Shown here: positions 11,421-22,101 of the stretch, piece after piece
Layout: the number at the start of each line of letters is the position of its first letter
How positions within the stretch are numbered: the first letter of the stretch is position 1
Source of the DNA: Gamsiella multidivaricata
Taxonomy: Eukaryota; Mortierellomycota; Mortierellomycetes; Mortierellales; Mortierellaceae
Length of the DNA stretch: 64,000 nucleotides
Direction of reading: 5' to 3'
Assembly (NCBI RefSeq): GCF_025024155.1
Contig: NW_026251709.1
Span: 558,001 to 622,000, forward strand
Notes under the pieces: generated by a model
What the model saw: only the letters and a program-made list of their open reading frames with translations
Database searches by the model: none
What the model was told of the DNA's origin: nothing
Translations under genes and position numbers: made by a program

Positions 11421-12062
11421 ATATCTGAATCAACTGAGGCAACCGCAACCTGGCCAGGGCGCGCTTTCGCTTTGACACCGATACAGACGTCCGTCTCCCC
11501 CGTTGCAGTGGCACACGTTCCAGCCCACCTCCTTCAACCCGGCAGTGAGACCGGTCTTTATCGTCGAATAGACCAGCTTCGCGACGGCCCAACTCCCCTT
11601 TACTTTCTGAATCGACTGAACAAGCTTCCGCTTCCGAATCCGCGAGAATAGGTTGGTGCTGTCAGAGCCTACCATCTCCTGAATCTTATTTGCCTGATCG
11701 TTCATGGCCTCCACATCCTTGCTGCTCTTGATCCTTCTCTTCTCCCGTGCCTTCGCTTTCTGCGTCGTTGGTGGACCATCAAAGTGCAGGATGGTTGCTG
11801 AACCTTGGGTAAATATCTGCAGCAATGTCTTGTGGTGCGCCTGAACGAGTCGTGTCATGACCGAATTGGATGGAATTGACAGAGTCGTGGACTGGGCGGC
11901 GCGTCGGAATGCCTCGTAAGTCACCTTCTGATGGGTTGCACGAATGTAGGAAAAATATATGTCGAGAACATCCACCTCGACCTCTCAGATCAGGGCCATA
12001 TCCACGGGTGTTACCTCCACCTTCTGCTCCTCCAAATGAAGAAAGGTGCCCACCACCCCCAT
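11378..12062 (-). pseudogene. Broken XPG/FEN1-like nuclease (PIN-like fold)
   Basis: A frame starting at the ATG at 12062 reads MGVVGTFLHLEEQK, matching the conserved N-terminus of XPG/FEN1 nucleases, then VDVLDIYFSYIRA, then HFDGPPTTQKAKAREKR (the family's FDG..P..K...R block), and finally GETDVCIG and SVDSDMLFR, which correspond to the XPG-I acidic metal-binding motifs (E.D and D.D). The gene is broken twice: an in-frame TGA at 11987-11985 (codon 26) and a one-base frameshift in the five-base homopolymer at 11497-11501. Sequence ends at a TGA at 11380-11378 inside the dispersed repeat. True FEN1 or XPG housekeeping genes are longer and have more conserved motifs; this is a lineage-expanded or transposon-borne relative. 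Identification of the fold is from motifs seen; the mobile-element origin is inference. Confidence 0.65.
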
Positions 12063-12829
12063 GTGTGCGTTCTGACAGGAGCAACAAATAGAAAGATGAA
12101 CAAGTATGTAAACGAATACAGAAAAGGAGCAAGTGCAAGGGAAATGCAAGGCAGTTGAAAAAAAGACGATGAGCAGCAGGTGGAGCTGAGGTGAGGAAGA
12201 AAAAGAGAGAGAGTTGAGGTGGTGTTTGTTCGGGGAGTTGAGGTTTTCGATGGGGTTGGTGGAAAAGTGGTGGTATCAATTGATTTCTCGAAGCGCTGTG
12301 GGGTGGGCCTGACTCTGACTTGCGCTCAATCAAGTAATACTTTGAGGGCATTTTTTTGGTTACCCAGAGTCTTCTCCATAAGAAAACTTGCTGCGAGCTA
12401 TTGCGATGGTGATGTCGAATAAGTCAGACTTTGCAAGCGATGCAACTTTTTTAGATCACCTTGGAGAGCTGTTGTGTAACTTGGACAGGTATGTGCTGTA
12501 GTTTATTGAACCTTAACTTCACGTTTCCTCTGCAAAGCACAGCTCGTTCATAAGCGTGTCCTCTTCAGTATCCTCCTCCCCGTCTTCCTCGCCTCCGTCT
12601 TCCTCATCATGGTCAACCAGCAACGGAGAGCAAGGGGCGACCGTCCACATTCATTGCAGTCTTATATTTCCTTTCATTATCCATTGTCCGTCTCATCAAG
12701 TCACATCATTTTGGACCTGCTATATAGTACATTTGCCAATGAGGAATCAGGTTGCCCTTCTCGAAAAGTCAAAATCCTGTCTCGCAATTTGCAGTTACAG
12801 GCGTGCGCCCTGTGATCATCGGAGAGTGC

Positions 12830-13024
12830 ATGTTGTCTGTTTGCGTCTTTTTCTGTGCGACCTTCACTCTTACTACACTCGTCGTCCTGGCGGTCGCTGT
12901 CTATACCGTTAGAGCGACCCTAGTCGAAAAAATCAAGGAGACCAAGAATGCCAGTGCCTGCACCTGCACCCATAAATCATCTTACGAGGCCTGTTATCAA
13001 AATCTGTCAACGAGAATCTCGTAG
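12830..13024 (+). CDS. Possible small single-pass membrane protein (64 aa)
   Basis: An ATG at 12830 opens 64 codons with an N-terminal hydrophobic segment of about 22 residues (VFFCATFTLTTLVVLAVAVY) followed by a charged stretch and four Cys in CTC and ACY contexts. A TATATAG lies about 100 bases upstream. No family recognised. Length and isolation mean chance is a serious alternative. Confidence 0.2.
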   Translation: MLSVCVFFCATFTLTTLVVLAVAVYTVRATLVEKIKETKNASACTCTHKSSYEACYQNLSTRIS

Positions 13025-13605
13025 TGCCAGGACAAGCGCAACAACAGCGGTGGCGACATTGGTGGTTATTAAAGAGCGTCTCCCGCATCTTGTTATGGCG
13101 ACTACATTCATCGCCTGCGTGGTTCGGAGGGCTTCGCTGATTTCAAGTATGAGTTTTATCGCGCCAATTGCGGGAGCAACTTTCGGTCCATCTGGTCACT
13201 TACACCTGGACTACACGGACTTTGGACTGCACAATTGGTGACCACTAGATTTTACTTTACATTCCATCGTTCTTTCTTTTAGTACATCTTGCCATTAGCC
13301 CCTCGGCAATATCTATCTCCATGCTAGCAGCAGGCGCAACTCCAAGACAGGGGCTCTTGAGCTACAATGGTTCATGATGGAAGCTTCGAACAACGGCCTG
13401 GAAACGCAAAGACTACCAGAGTAAATATCACCTTTAGACATCATCGCGGAAGGATTTTTGTATGGTTAGGGATACTAATGCGGACAAAACTCAAGGTTAA
13501 GATCCACAGTGTAACGATCTGGACAATGACGGGGCAGGCTGAGGTACTCGCAGCCTGTGAGGTATGCGAGTCAATGTACGGCACATCATGAATAGGAAAG
13601 TCAGG

Positions 13606-14007
13606 TTAGAAGAGTGCAGGAAGCTTAAGCGATGCTCCCGTTGTTGGGTCTGAGGCCTTTGCCAAAGCTGTCAGACCATTAATCCAAACAATGCATGCGT
13701 CTATTTCTGAGAACTCAGGGGCGCTGTCAAAGAAGCCGAAGTGGCCGCAGGCTAGCAGATCTGGGTGTTGTGCGAGATATTCTTCAAGCCTGTGGTGAAC
13801 CATCCTTGGTTTTGAAGGCGAGAGAAGTGGTTGAAAGGGTAGCAGCGACCGCCTACCAAAAAGAGGTGGCAAAGAACAGCACTCATCAATACTCTGACAG
13901 TTCGGCAGCACTTTTTTAAAGGAAGAAGCCAGATATTTGCACTTCCAAGTTGAATATCTGCCCCCTGCTATTAGCGACAAGTTTTTAGATATCCTCCTGG
14001 AGCCCAT
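13606..14007 (-). CDS. Hypothetical 133-aa ORF
   Basis: Begins at an ATG at 14007 with TATATAAA on the same strand at 14058-14051. The translation has mixed composition with a segment LAQHPDLLACGHFGFFDSAP and ends LPALF. No domain recognised. It may be a relic, as its surroundings are, or a small real gene. Confidence 0.22.
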   Translation of the reverse strand: MGSRRISKNLSLIAGGRYSTWKCKYLASSFKKVLPNCQSIDECCSLPPLFGRRSLLPFQPLLSPSKPRMVHHRLEEYLAQHPDLLACGHFGFFDSAPEFSEIDACIVWINGLTALAKASDPTTGASLKLPALF

Positions 14008-14849
14008 GCGACAGCACTCAGGCTCCTATGCTGCATGGTAACCACTGCTTTATATAAGAGACGCGTGGATCCCATGATCTCATCCAGGGCGGTTGTCAAG
14101 CCAATCAATACCGCAAACGAAACAGTCAAGCGAGTTGATGGAAAGGCTAAGGAGAGTTAGGCATCAAGAGAAGGAGGAAAGGACATGCATACCAGCAAAA
14201 GAAAAAAAAAAAGCTGTCGTCGTATTAGGCTTATGTCATGGACTCTAGGCTATCAGTGATCAACGCCTTGGTCTATATAAATAATAAATGAGTGTGCTTC
14301 GTGTTGTGATATTCGCGTCGTCTGAAATTTCGACGTGCACGTTGTTTTTGACACCAAGCATCGATGGGATTCGTTGTTTTCATACTACTCCTCCCATTTG
14401 TTATGCTCAACTTGGTGTCTAGGCTACTGACATTAAGCAAAAGGTCATTTTATAAACTTGGGGGCAGGCCCTGAACGTTGTGGACTGGTCTATGGATGCC
14501 AGAGTCGGTTCTGAATACCACCAAAAAACAGATCAACACGTCATTCAGGAATAGATATCTCATGAGTAAAGAAGTTCTTTGTTGATCTGTAACCAAAGGC
14601 TAGGAGTATGGATTTCTGCAATGGCATCAAAGATTTGATCCCGTATATGCTAAAGGACTATATAGATTCCAAACAGCAGATAACATACGTCGAGATGGTC
14701 CTAGAGGGGTTTTAGCACCGCTGTCGTTTCAGCTAGTTGCTGCACCAAGTAGCCAGAAGAATACTTACCAGAAACTCACGCCGAGCGTGAGATAGTTTGT
14801 ACAGGGGAAGGGGATTCTATCTTGAGGCTTTGTCTTTCCTTGAGTATCA

Positions 14850-17013
14850 TTACGGGGGAAAATGCAGCAGATCCTGGGGCATGTAGTCCCACGCTTGTTT
14901 CGTCTCCTGCATCAGTCTCGCTGGGCTAGCAAGTAACACCCGTCTGACTCCTGCGTCCCTTTGTTCCTGTTTTCGAGTCTCATAGTATGTGTGCATCAAA
15001 TCTAGAACAGTGGTCTAGAAAAAAACAGCGCAGATATGTTAAAATGGAAGAATGAGTGAAGTAAATTATGTAATGCACAAAAACATACCCGGAACAGTAA
15101 CATGGTCCAAGCTTTGCGAAAACAGTTCTACATGCGACTCCAATCTCATTACCGGGGTTCGTCTAAATCGTGTCACGTTCGTGCCCTTGAGTTCCCAGCA
15201 GAGCTGAACTTGTATTACCGGGCCTATATCAAAGGCGAAGTCAGAATTCGTAAAAAGAAACCCATGCGTGCATAGCGTGCATACCTATAAAGTGATGTGC
15301 TTACCCCCAATGACGAGTCCTGGAACGACAGCTGCTCCCCCAACCTCTTGTGTGCGATGGAGGAGAAACATCGTGCAGTTGACGTGGAAGTTTTGACGTG
15401 CTCTCAACAATGTATTTTCTGCCGAACGTATTCTATGTCTTTGCCACTTCAACGACTGCCCAGTCTTTCACTGGCTCGTTAAACGAGCGCCAAAACATAT
15501 CTCCTTTCTTGCCCATCCGAGCTCGTCTTTGCTCCTTTGTACCTGGCCCCTCTGTCTCACTATTGTAAAGAATCATGTTCTGGCGTTTCTTCGACTCTAC
15601 TCTAGTAACATCTCCTGGCAGCATAATGCAATCTGGAACTCCCTTCGCCAACTTTCGTACACGCCCCATGACTCGTTTTGCCATCAAGACCGACAATTTA
15701 TCAGCGATGGTAAACGCGAACGGATCGTCAGCATAGATATCGAACCTGAACATGAAAAATTAGCAACCTTAAATGCTTGATAAAAAAGAAGAAAAAAGCC
15801 AAGCAAACAGTTGACTTATCAGTCCTCAAGGCAAGCGATACACAAGCAACCCTTAATCTTATCGAAAGACTGAATGTACCCCAAGGCTGAACTAGAGAAG
15901 GGTGTAACTTGTAGCCATTGTGAACAGATCTCGCGCCAATCACGCGCTTTGAACCTGCTCTCGAGCCACTTGTCGTCGACGTCGAGTGGAGCGCGCTAAG
16001 TAACAATTACAGTAAAAGATATATTGAGCAAAAAAAAAGACGGCATAGAGAATATCCAACGCAGAAATAAAGAAGCTTACTGGTATTCGGTGCAATCTCT
16101 CTACTCCTGCCGGGCGATACGCTATGCTGGCCAGCGATGGCAGATTATACCAACTTGGGGCACAGTGTAATGGGACAAGGGTGAGTGGAGCGACTTAGGG
16201 AGCCGTATAGGGCAAGTGTTGTACAAAGTATGGGGAGGAAACAGACCAGGAACCATCGGCCCTGTCGTTCTGTGTTATTTATTGTTTATTGACCAAGAAA
16301 TTCCTATAAATGCATGTACAGCCTGTACTTGGTATGGTCGTATGAATGTCTGTATCTATCCCGCTCATCGAGTCATATCAAGTGATGTGCCTGATCCTTG
16401 TATCTAGCTATCCCGTTTGCACTCTATGTAGATATACCACACCACATCGCTGTCGGCTTGGAGGAAACGCGCGCATTTGCGGGCGTACAGAGGGATCGAC
16501 CCTTATCCTCGATCCCCAATTAACCCCAGGCCATCGATGAAAGGCTTGAGTGAGGTGGTCGAGGGCTGCATGGCGAAATAGTTTGGGTGCCACAGGCCTG
16601 GAATGTCGTACGTTAACATACTAAGGTACATGGTTCGCGCCGTGCTAGCTTCTGAGCAGGGGGCCATGGGGGTCCCCTTACCCTAACTAAGAGAATGCTG
16701 GAGAAAACTGCTACGAGCACTTGACAAATACTTATGAATAGACGGATGTTCAAGCTAATAAAGTTAGGAAGCTCCAGAGCGGAAAGAACAAAAGGGGATA
16801 AGGTGCGTGCAGAGTACGCTCGGTGAATGACTGTGGAATAACGCGCACATATGCTAGTTCTTCTCACGCCCTCTAAACATGTGTGCGGGATGGAGCATAT
16901 GTCTGAAACCATTAAGGTGGATCAGGATAGGGCGGAAGAGTAAGTAATCTTTGGGAATGATGCCGTGTCCATCTCACTTCGGCTGCTGTTTCTGCAAGGA
17001 CGCCTTCATCCAT
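14850..17013 (-). pseudogene. Decayed multi-exon gene of unknown family
   Basis: A spliced gene can be followed on the minus strand although each piece is short. Clear exons: about 16194-16081 (NLPSLASIAYRPAG), from 15995 (DVDDKWLESRFKARDW), about 15753-15436 (FDIYADDPFAFTIADKLSVL), about 15427-15305 (NFHVNCTMFLLHR, GGAAVVPGLVIG), 15223-15089 (PVIQVQLCWELKG) and 15014-14850 (TTVLDLMHTYYETRK, ending LLHFPP and TAA). Introns 15996-16080, 15224-15304 and 15015-15088 have good GT-AG ends and, for the second, a CTGAC branch-like site. Two frame breaks are needed: near 15433 (TAG) and near 15127-15131. The 5' part is less sure: a 16.5-16.7 kb segment (MLTYDIPGLWHPNYF) and a candidate ATG at 17013 after a C/T-rich leader. 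I do not recognise the family. It may be an expanded or transposon-related gene. Confidence 0.5.
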
Positions 17014-17238
17014 TTGAAAGCAAAAACGTAGAGACGCAAGTGGAGGAAGGAAGTGATGGTAGCGAAGTGTTACAGCAAATGGATGCAGGAAAAAGAGAGC
17101 GAGAGCGAGCACGCGCGTCTATCAAGTGAAAGCAAAGGGACACATAGTATGTACAATCGACGATTCACAGCTTTTTTTATTCCGATCTTCTGAGGTTATA
17201 CACTATTCCTTGTTCTCTTCTTTTTACAGTTGGATCCT

Positions 17239-20200
17239 CTATTCCTCTCGGGAAGCCTCGTAACCAGTGGTCTTCAGATGCGACTCGAGGTGGTCGAGGA
17301 TGAATGGGTACACATCCTTGTACGCCCTGTCGCCGACAATGCAGTCCAAGTGACCATAGCCCGGAATCACCTCTCTCCTATACATCCCCTTGTAGTCGGA
17401 TGCCATATTCGTCATCGGCAACAGATCCCTGAGCTTCTCAACAGTCTTCAAGGTCGACTCGGGGACGAACACCTGATTCTTTGCACCATGGATCAGGAGC
17501 ACAGGGACGTTTTCAAAGGCCTTCTTCAAGTTCTCCTCCGTCACCAGATTCTTGCCCTCCGTGTCCATCAGTGTCTGCTGCTTGCACCACCCCATCACTA
17601 ATCCCCTCAACGACTCAATGTTGATGGAGCCCAGGATTTCGTCCAGGTTGTCGTGGAAGTTCTTCGACAGCTTGTCGTGTTCCCAGAGTAGTCCAAAGCA
17701 GAAAGAGGCGCGGTGGCAAACAGCATTGTTGCAGTACTCGTGCAGAGGCATGGGCATGAAACGCAATGCATTATCAACCGCGCGATCCAACAGGGTCACC
17801 TTGCCCGCTGCTGGCTTGTTGGCTTCCGCTGGCTTATTGGCCTCCGCTGGCTTCGCGTCTTCATTATCCGAGGATGATGCAGAACCCGAATGAGTAACGC
17901 AATCGAACTCATCCTGTCGCAGCACCTTCTCGAACAACGGCACAAGCTGCAAGTTCTGCTTGATTCTGTTGGCGACCGTGACCAGAGGATGGGTAGCAAC
18001 TTGAGAGGAAACGACGGATCCAACACCCTCGATCTCTCCGTTCAGCATACCGGCCCACAGGGTGACCGATCCAACACAGTGAGCAACAACTTGGATGTTC
18101 TTAACGCCAGTCTCTTTCAAGATGACCTTGACCGCAGCGGCATGGTCGTGGGCGCCACCATAGACGGGAGATTGGCGACGAGAGTCCTTAACAAGGACGG
18201 ACATGCGCCAGTCGGACAGCCAGACGTCGTAATCGTGAGCCAAGAGGAAGTCGCAGAGGTTGTGAGGGATCAAATTGGTGGCGAATATCTCCGAGCTGAC
18301 CGAGGCGCCATGCAGCTATTGTTCGATCGAATAGGCTACGTTAATTAAGACCGATCTTTCAGGAAAGACATCAACCAAGAACATTTCACAGGCTGTTTAC
18401 CAGAAGAACGGGTCCCTTCTTGCCCCTGTAGCGGGTCAAGCGAGTGTGGAAGCCATCAGAGGAGACAACCTCAAACACTTGTGCTTCTGGACGCTGGCGT
18501 GGGAAGGTCTTACGAGTATGCGTATCCTCTGGATATTTGAGGTCGTTCAAGAAGGGCAAGTAAGTCTTGACGGTAGCGCTGATCGTCGACACACCAAATT
18601 CCTTGATAGCCCTCAAGTTAGCTGTAACACTGGTTGTGTCGCCCTATTGCATCAGAAACACATGCTGTTAGCGGTGGGAGGATACCTGGCAACAATAAAA
18701 CAGGAGGGCCTCCATTGACTGAACTTACGCGGAGTGCCGAAATCTGGCTGAAAAAGTCGCCATCGCGCTCGCCCAGCTTGCCCCGTCCAACGACCTTTTC
18801 AGCGCCATCCTCAATCTTGTACACTGTCACAAGGATGCGTGAGGGCTTGATCCAGCCCTCCAGGACATGACCAGTTGAAATGGGCTTGCGACCCTCGAAT
18901 AGGTAGCGGTCGCCAGAGGCGCAAAGAAGGATCATCTTGTACAGGATCGCGCACTCGTCCGCAGGGTCGTCCTCTGTGCCAGTGAAAACCGTAAACACAC
19001 CAGTCTCGATCATCATGGGCTGGTCAGACAGGGCTCTGCAGGAAACCGTTCCGACGATCCTGGCGCGATGATCAGTCCTCTTCAAGAACTCCTCGATGGG
19101 TCCTGTAGAGAGCGTCAACACCATGTTCATGGTCGAACCAGCAGATCTGGCCTGGTTATCGGCGGTCTCAAAGTCCTCAGTCAAAATCACAGTCGAAAGG
19201 TGTCCCTTAAGTAACTCTGTGAAGCTGACTCCTGCCTTCTTTTTCAGCTCCGCCTTCTCAGACGACTTGCCCCAGGACGAGAAAACAGAGGGAAGTACTC
19301 TGCTTGGTTTAGCCCCGTCATCAGAATCGCTTGAAGAGTCGCTGCTGTCACCAGGGAAGTGCTCCGTGACAATCAGACCACGAACTTCGCCCTCCGCTTC
19401 TGCAACGTCCTTCAGGGCCGACTTTCTGAGCTTTTGCGCCCACGCATAAGCTTCCGTCTCGTGTTCGTTGTACGGAATGGGGAACTGCGGCGTCTTAAAA
19501 TCGATAGGCTGCGTGGTGGGTTCATACTTGATTGTCCAGCCGCGATCGCGGGCCAACAGAGTACATGCGCGTTCTGCAAGGGCTGAGATAGTCAAGAAGG
19601 GGTTGACACCCAAGGACATAGGCATGACAGCGCCATCCATAACATAGAAGCCTTCGTAAACCTCGTCGCCCTGACCGGCAAAGACCTGACCCTTGTGGTT
19701 GATGACGCCTTCAGCGCCCGTACGACCGATACTGCAGCCTCCGATAGGATGGACAGTGACCACAGCATCCTCTGTGGCCGAAGTCAATGGGTCACGAACA
19801 TAGGTTCCGCGAACAGCCTCCGCCAAGGTCTCCAACAGCGGATCAAGTCGCGAAAAGTTGCGGGTGGTCCCAATGCCGGGCCAGTTGATACGAACGCGAT
19901 CGTCCTGAAGGCTCAATTCACCGCGAGCTTCATCGTGAGACATGACTAAAAATGTCTGTGTGTTGGCCATGGCTCCTCTATACACGCCAGCGACATAAGA
20001 CGACAGCTCGCGTGCGTTTCTACCAATCTTTTCCTGGAAGGATAAATCCTGGGCGGTCTTGATCGACTTGCTTGATTTCTCGCTCATGAACTGGTAGATG
20101 GTTCTCAGGAGCAGTGCAGCCTGGGCAGGGATAGCACCTTCCTCGACCACATATCCATCCATGACATTGGGTGTGTCGCGGTAGTCGATGAGCCCTGTGA

Positions 20201-21565
20201 TGACGGGGCCGACCTTGTTCTCGAACTTCTTGGGGTCTTCATCTCCCATTGAAACTCCGTTGACGAGGGTCTCGCCATTATAGGAAAATGCAAGGAACTA
20301 TAAGATATTTAAGGAATAAGGAACCCAAGGAGATGATTGAGTATACAAAGGTTGGTTTTCACATGGGATGCGATGGATGTGAAAAAAATGTCGGCTCAGG
20401 AACCGCCACAGCCTAAGGATGCTCCTTGTAGGAACAACATGCGCAGGCTGTGGGAAAATAACAAACAATTGTGTTCAGCGTGACCAGATGCGTCTACATA
20501 CGTCGCCGTTTCCGCTAAAGCGCTTGCCCAGTTGATCCGATGTCTGCAGTCCAGACCTATTTGACCGTAACAAGATCTCCGTTGACCCCAATGCTCCGGC
20601 TCCAAGAACAACGATATCGGCTGTGACGAACATGGGTGCGATGGAGGACCCATGTCCGTGCAAGAAGACCTCACGATTCGGCTCCTGCCACTCAAAATAG
20701 ACGACATAGGGCGCCGGCTGGTTAGGTTTCGTGTTAGATCTCTCGACACGGACGACATTGCAGCAGGTGAAGATCTCGGCGCCGTGGTTCCATGCGTCAG
20801 GGATATAGTTCATGAGGGTGGTGTTTTTGCTCCAGTCGTTGATTCCTGTGGTGTCGTTACCCGTGAGGGTGCTTGGCTTTTGGAAGACTCCCGCGGGGTT
20901 GAGCGCTTCCCTGAAGTGCACGGTGATTGGTGGACGCACAAACTTGTCGTGGACTCCTGCGCCCTTGGCCTGGGCCTCCAGGGTGGCGAGCTTTGGCAGG
21001 ACAGGCCAATCCTCTGGGTAGGGAGTCGGCTGCAGCATGTCAATAGCATGTTGAAACGACTGCTCCAGGAGCTCTTTATCCTTGTTGATCTCCTCGGGCC
21101 ACGCATCCTGGTCCCAGATGCGCGGCTCGGGCCTGAGGGCTGTGTTGGCGTTCAACAGCGATGTTCCTCCGAGACTAGAGCAGGCATCAAGCCAATTGGG
21201 TAAGTAAGACACCAGTAAGCATATACATTTTGAGAGAGAGGTGTTCATTCAACTCACCCGCAGGCGACGAATGCCCATTGGTCCTTGTTCTTGTGGATTT
21301 CGTAGAGACCCGTCTTCTTGCCCTCATGACCATGCTCGCCATTGAACTGAACCTCGGATGCAGCCTTGAGGGTGTCCTCGGGGTACTCGCCAGGCCAACG
21401 CTCCTCGCCTCGCTCGAGAATACAAACACGTTTGCCAGCACGGGCGAGACGCGAGGCAGCAATTGAGGCACCGTAGCCGGATCCGACAACGATAACATCG
21501 TAATGGCTCTTGAGCTTTGTCAAGGGGAGGCTGAGCCTTGGGGGGCGGTTCTTGTGGCCAGGCAT
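17239..21565 (-). CDS. GMC (cholesterol-oxidase-like) flavoenzyme fused to alpha/beta hydrolase
   Basis: Five exons: 21565-21258, 21174-20502, 20297-18729, 18643-18401 and 18315-17239; all introns GT-AG and phases agree, giving 1289 aa. The N-terminal half is a GMC-type FAD oxidoreductase of the cholesterol oxidase group: dinucleotide-binding motif GSGYGA at residues 28-33, CGLGGTSLLN, VLGAGALGSTEILLRS, HPIGGC at about 510-515 and the C-terminal FAD loop LGVNPFLTI. A beta-rich linker with a Ser/Asp-rich patch (SSDSSSDSDD) follows. The C-terminal third is an alpha/beta hydrolase beginning LHGASVSSEIF, with AHCVGS at about 1008-1013 in place of the usual G-x-S-x-G elbow, so the nucleophile would be Cys1011; PGYGHLD near 1254 gives the catalytic His. 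By family it would oxidise a sterol or other lipid alcohol and act on an ester or thioester. The start at 21565 is chosen because the dinucleotide fold begins 22 residues later; longer upstream frames need non-ATG starts. Confidence 0.88.
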
Positions 21566-22101
21566 GTCTCCAGGGGTATATGATTTTATTTTAATGCAAG
21601 TACCAGAAAAAAGAAATAGAGAAACGAATGAGGAGGAAGACAATGAGAGGATGGGATGAGGAAGGAGGGAAAAGACGGTACCATGCGCAAGAGTATTTAA
21701 TGTCACCACGATGTCCAGCCTCACCAACCCAGCCCAGCCAGCCTGGTCTTTTACCCGTTGCTCTCAAGCGCAAGTGCACGTTCTAGGGTTTCCACAGCGC
21801 TTCCCGTTATTCCGTGTGCTTATGCGATTTGTTTGTCCTTCAGTGAGTGGAATTTCACTGGGAACTGCCCCGAGGAGAAAAATAAAGAGTGCATGGGTGG
21901 GGATATCAATTGACCACCTGGTTCGCAGGGTAGCATGTGAATGGAAGGTCTACCTATCTCTACCTCTCCTTTACTCCCATTGCCTGCATGGACAAACGCC
22001 TAGAATCGCCACAAATGGCTCGGCTGTAGTCTATTGGCATGCGTTATTTTATATCCTGGAAGGAACACGTCAAAAAGAGACGACGCCTCGAGACACTGTT
22101 C
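21566..22101 (-). promoter_or_regulatory. Oxidase-hydrolase upstream region
   Basis: Contains the 5' leader of the oxidase-hydrolase gene (a T/C-rich stretch on the minus strand at about 21590-21660) with an ATTAAATAC element at about 21693-21701 that may be its TATA. The remainder is the 3' flank of the F-box pseudogene. No frame is supported. Confidence 0.3.

Larger units (their letters stand above)
12063..14849. other. Gene-poor region with small uncertain frames
   Basis: No confidently supported gene. On the minus strand, 12519-12650 is a 43-codon acidic frame ending FAEET, followed by an AATAAA-like end. On the plus strand a 64-codon frame with one membrane segment begins at 12830. On the minus strand a 133-codon frame at 13606-14007 has a TATATAAA about 45 bases upstream. 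From about 14010 to 14849 I see nothing I can assign. Confidence 0.35.
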
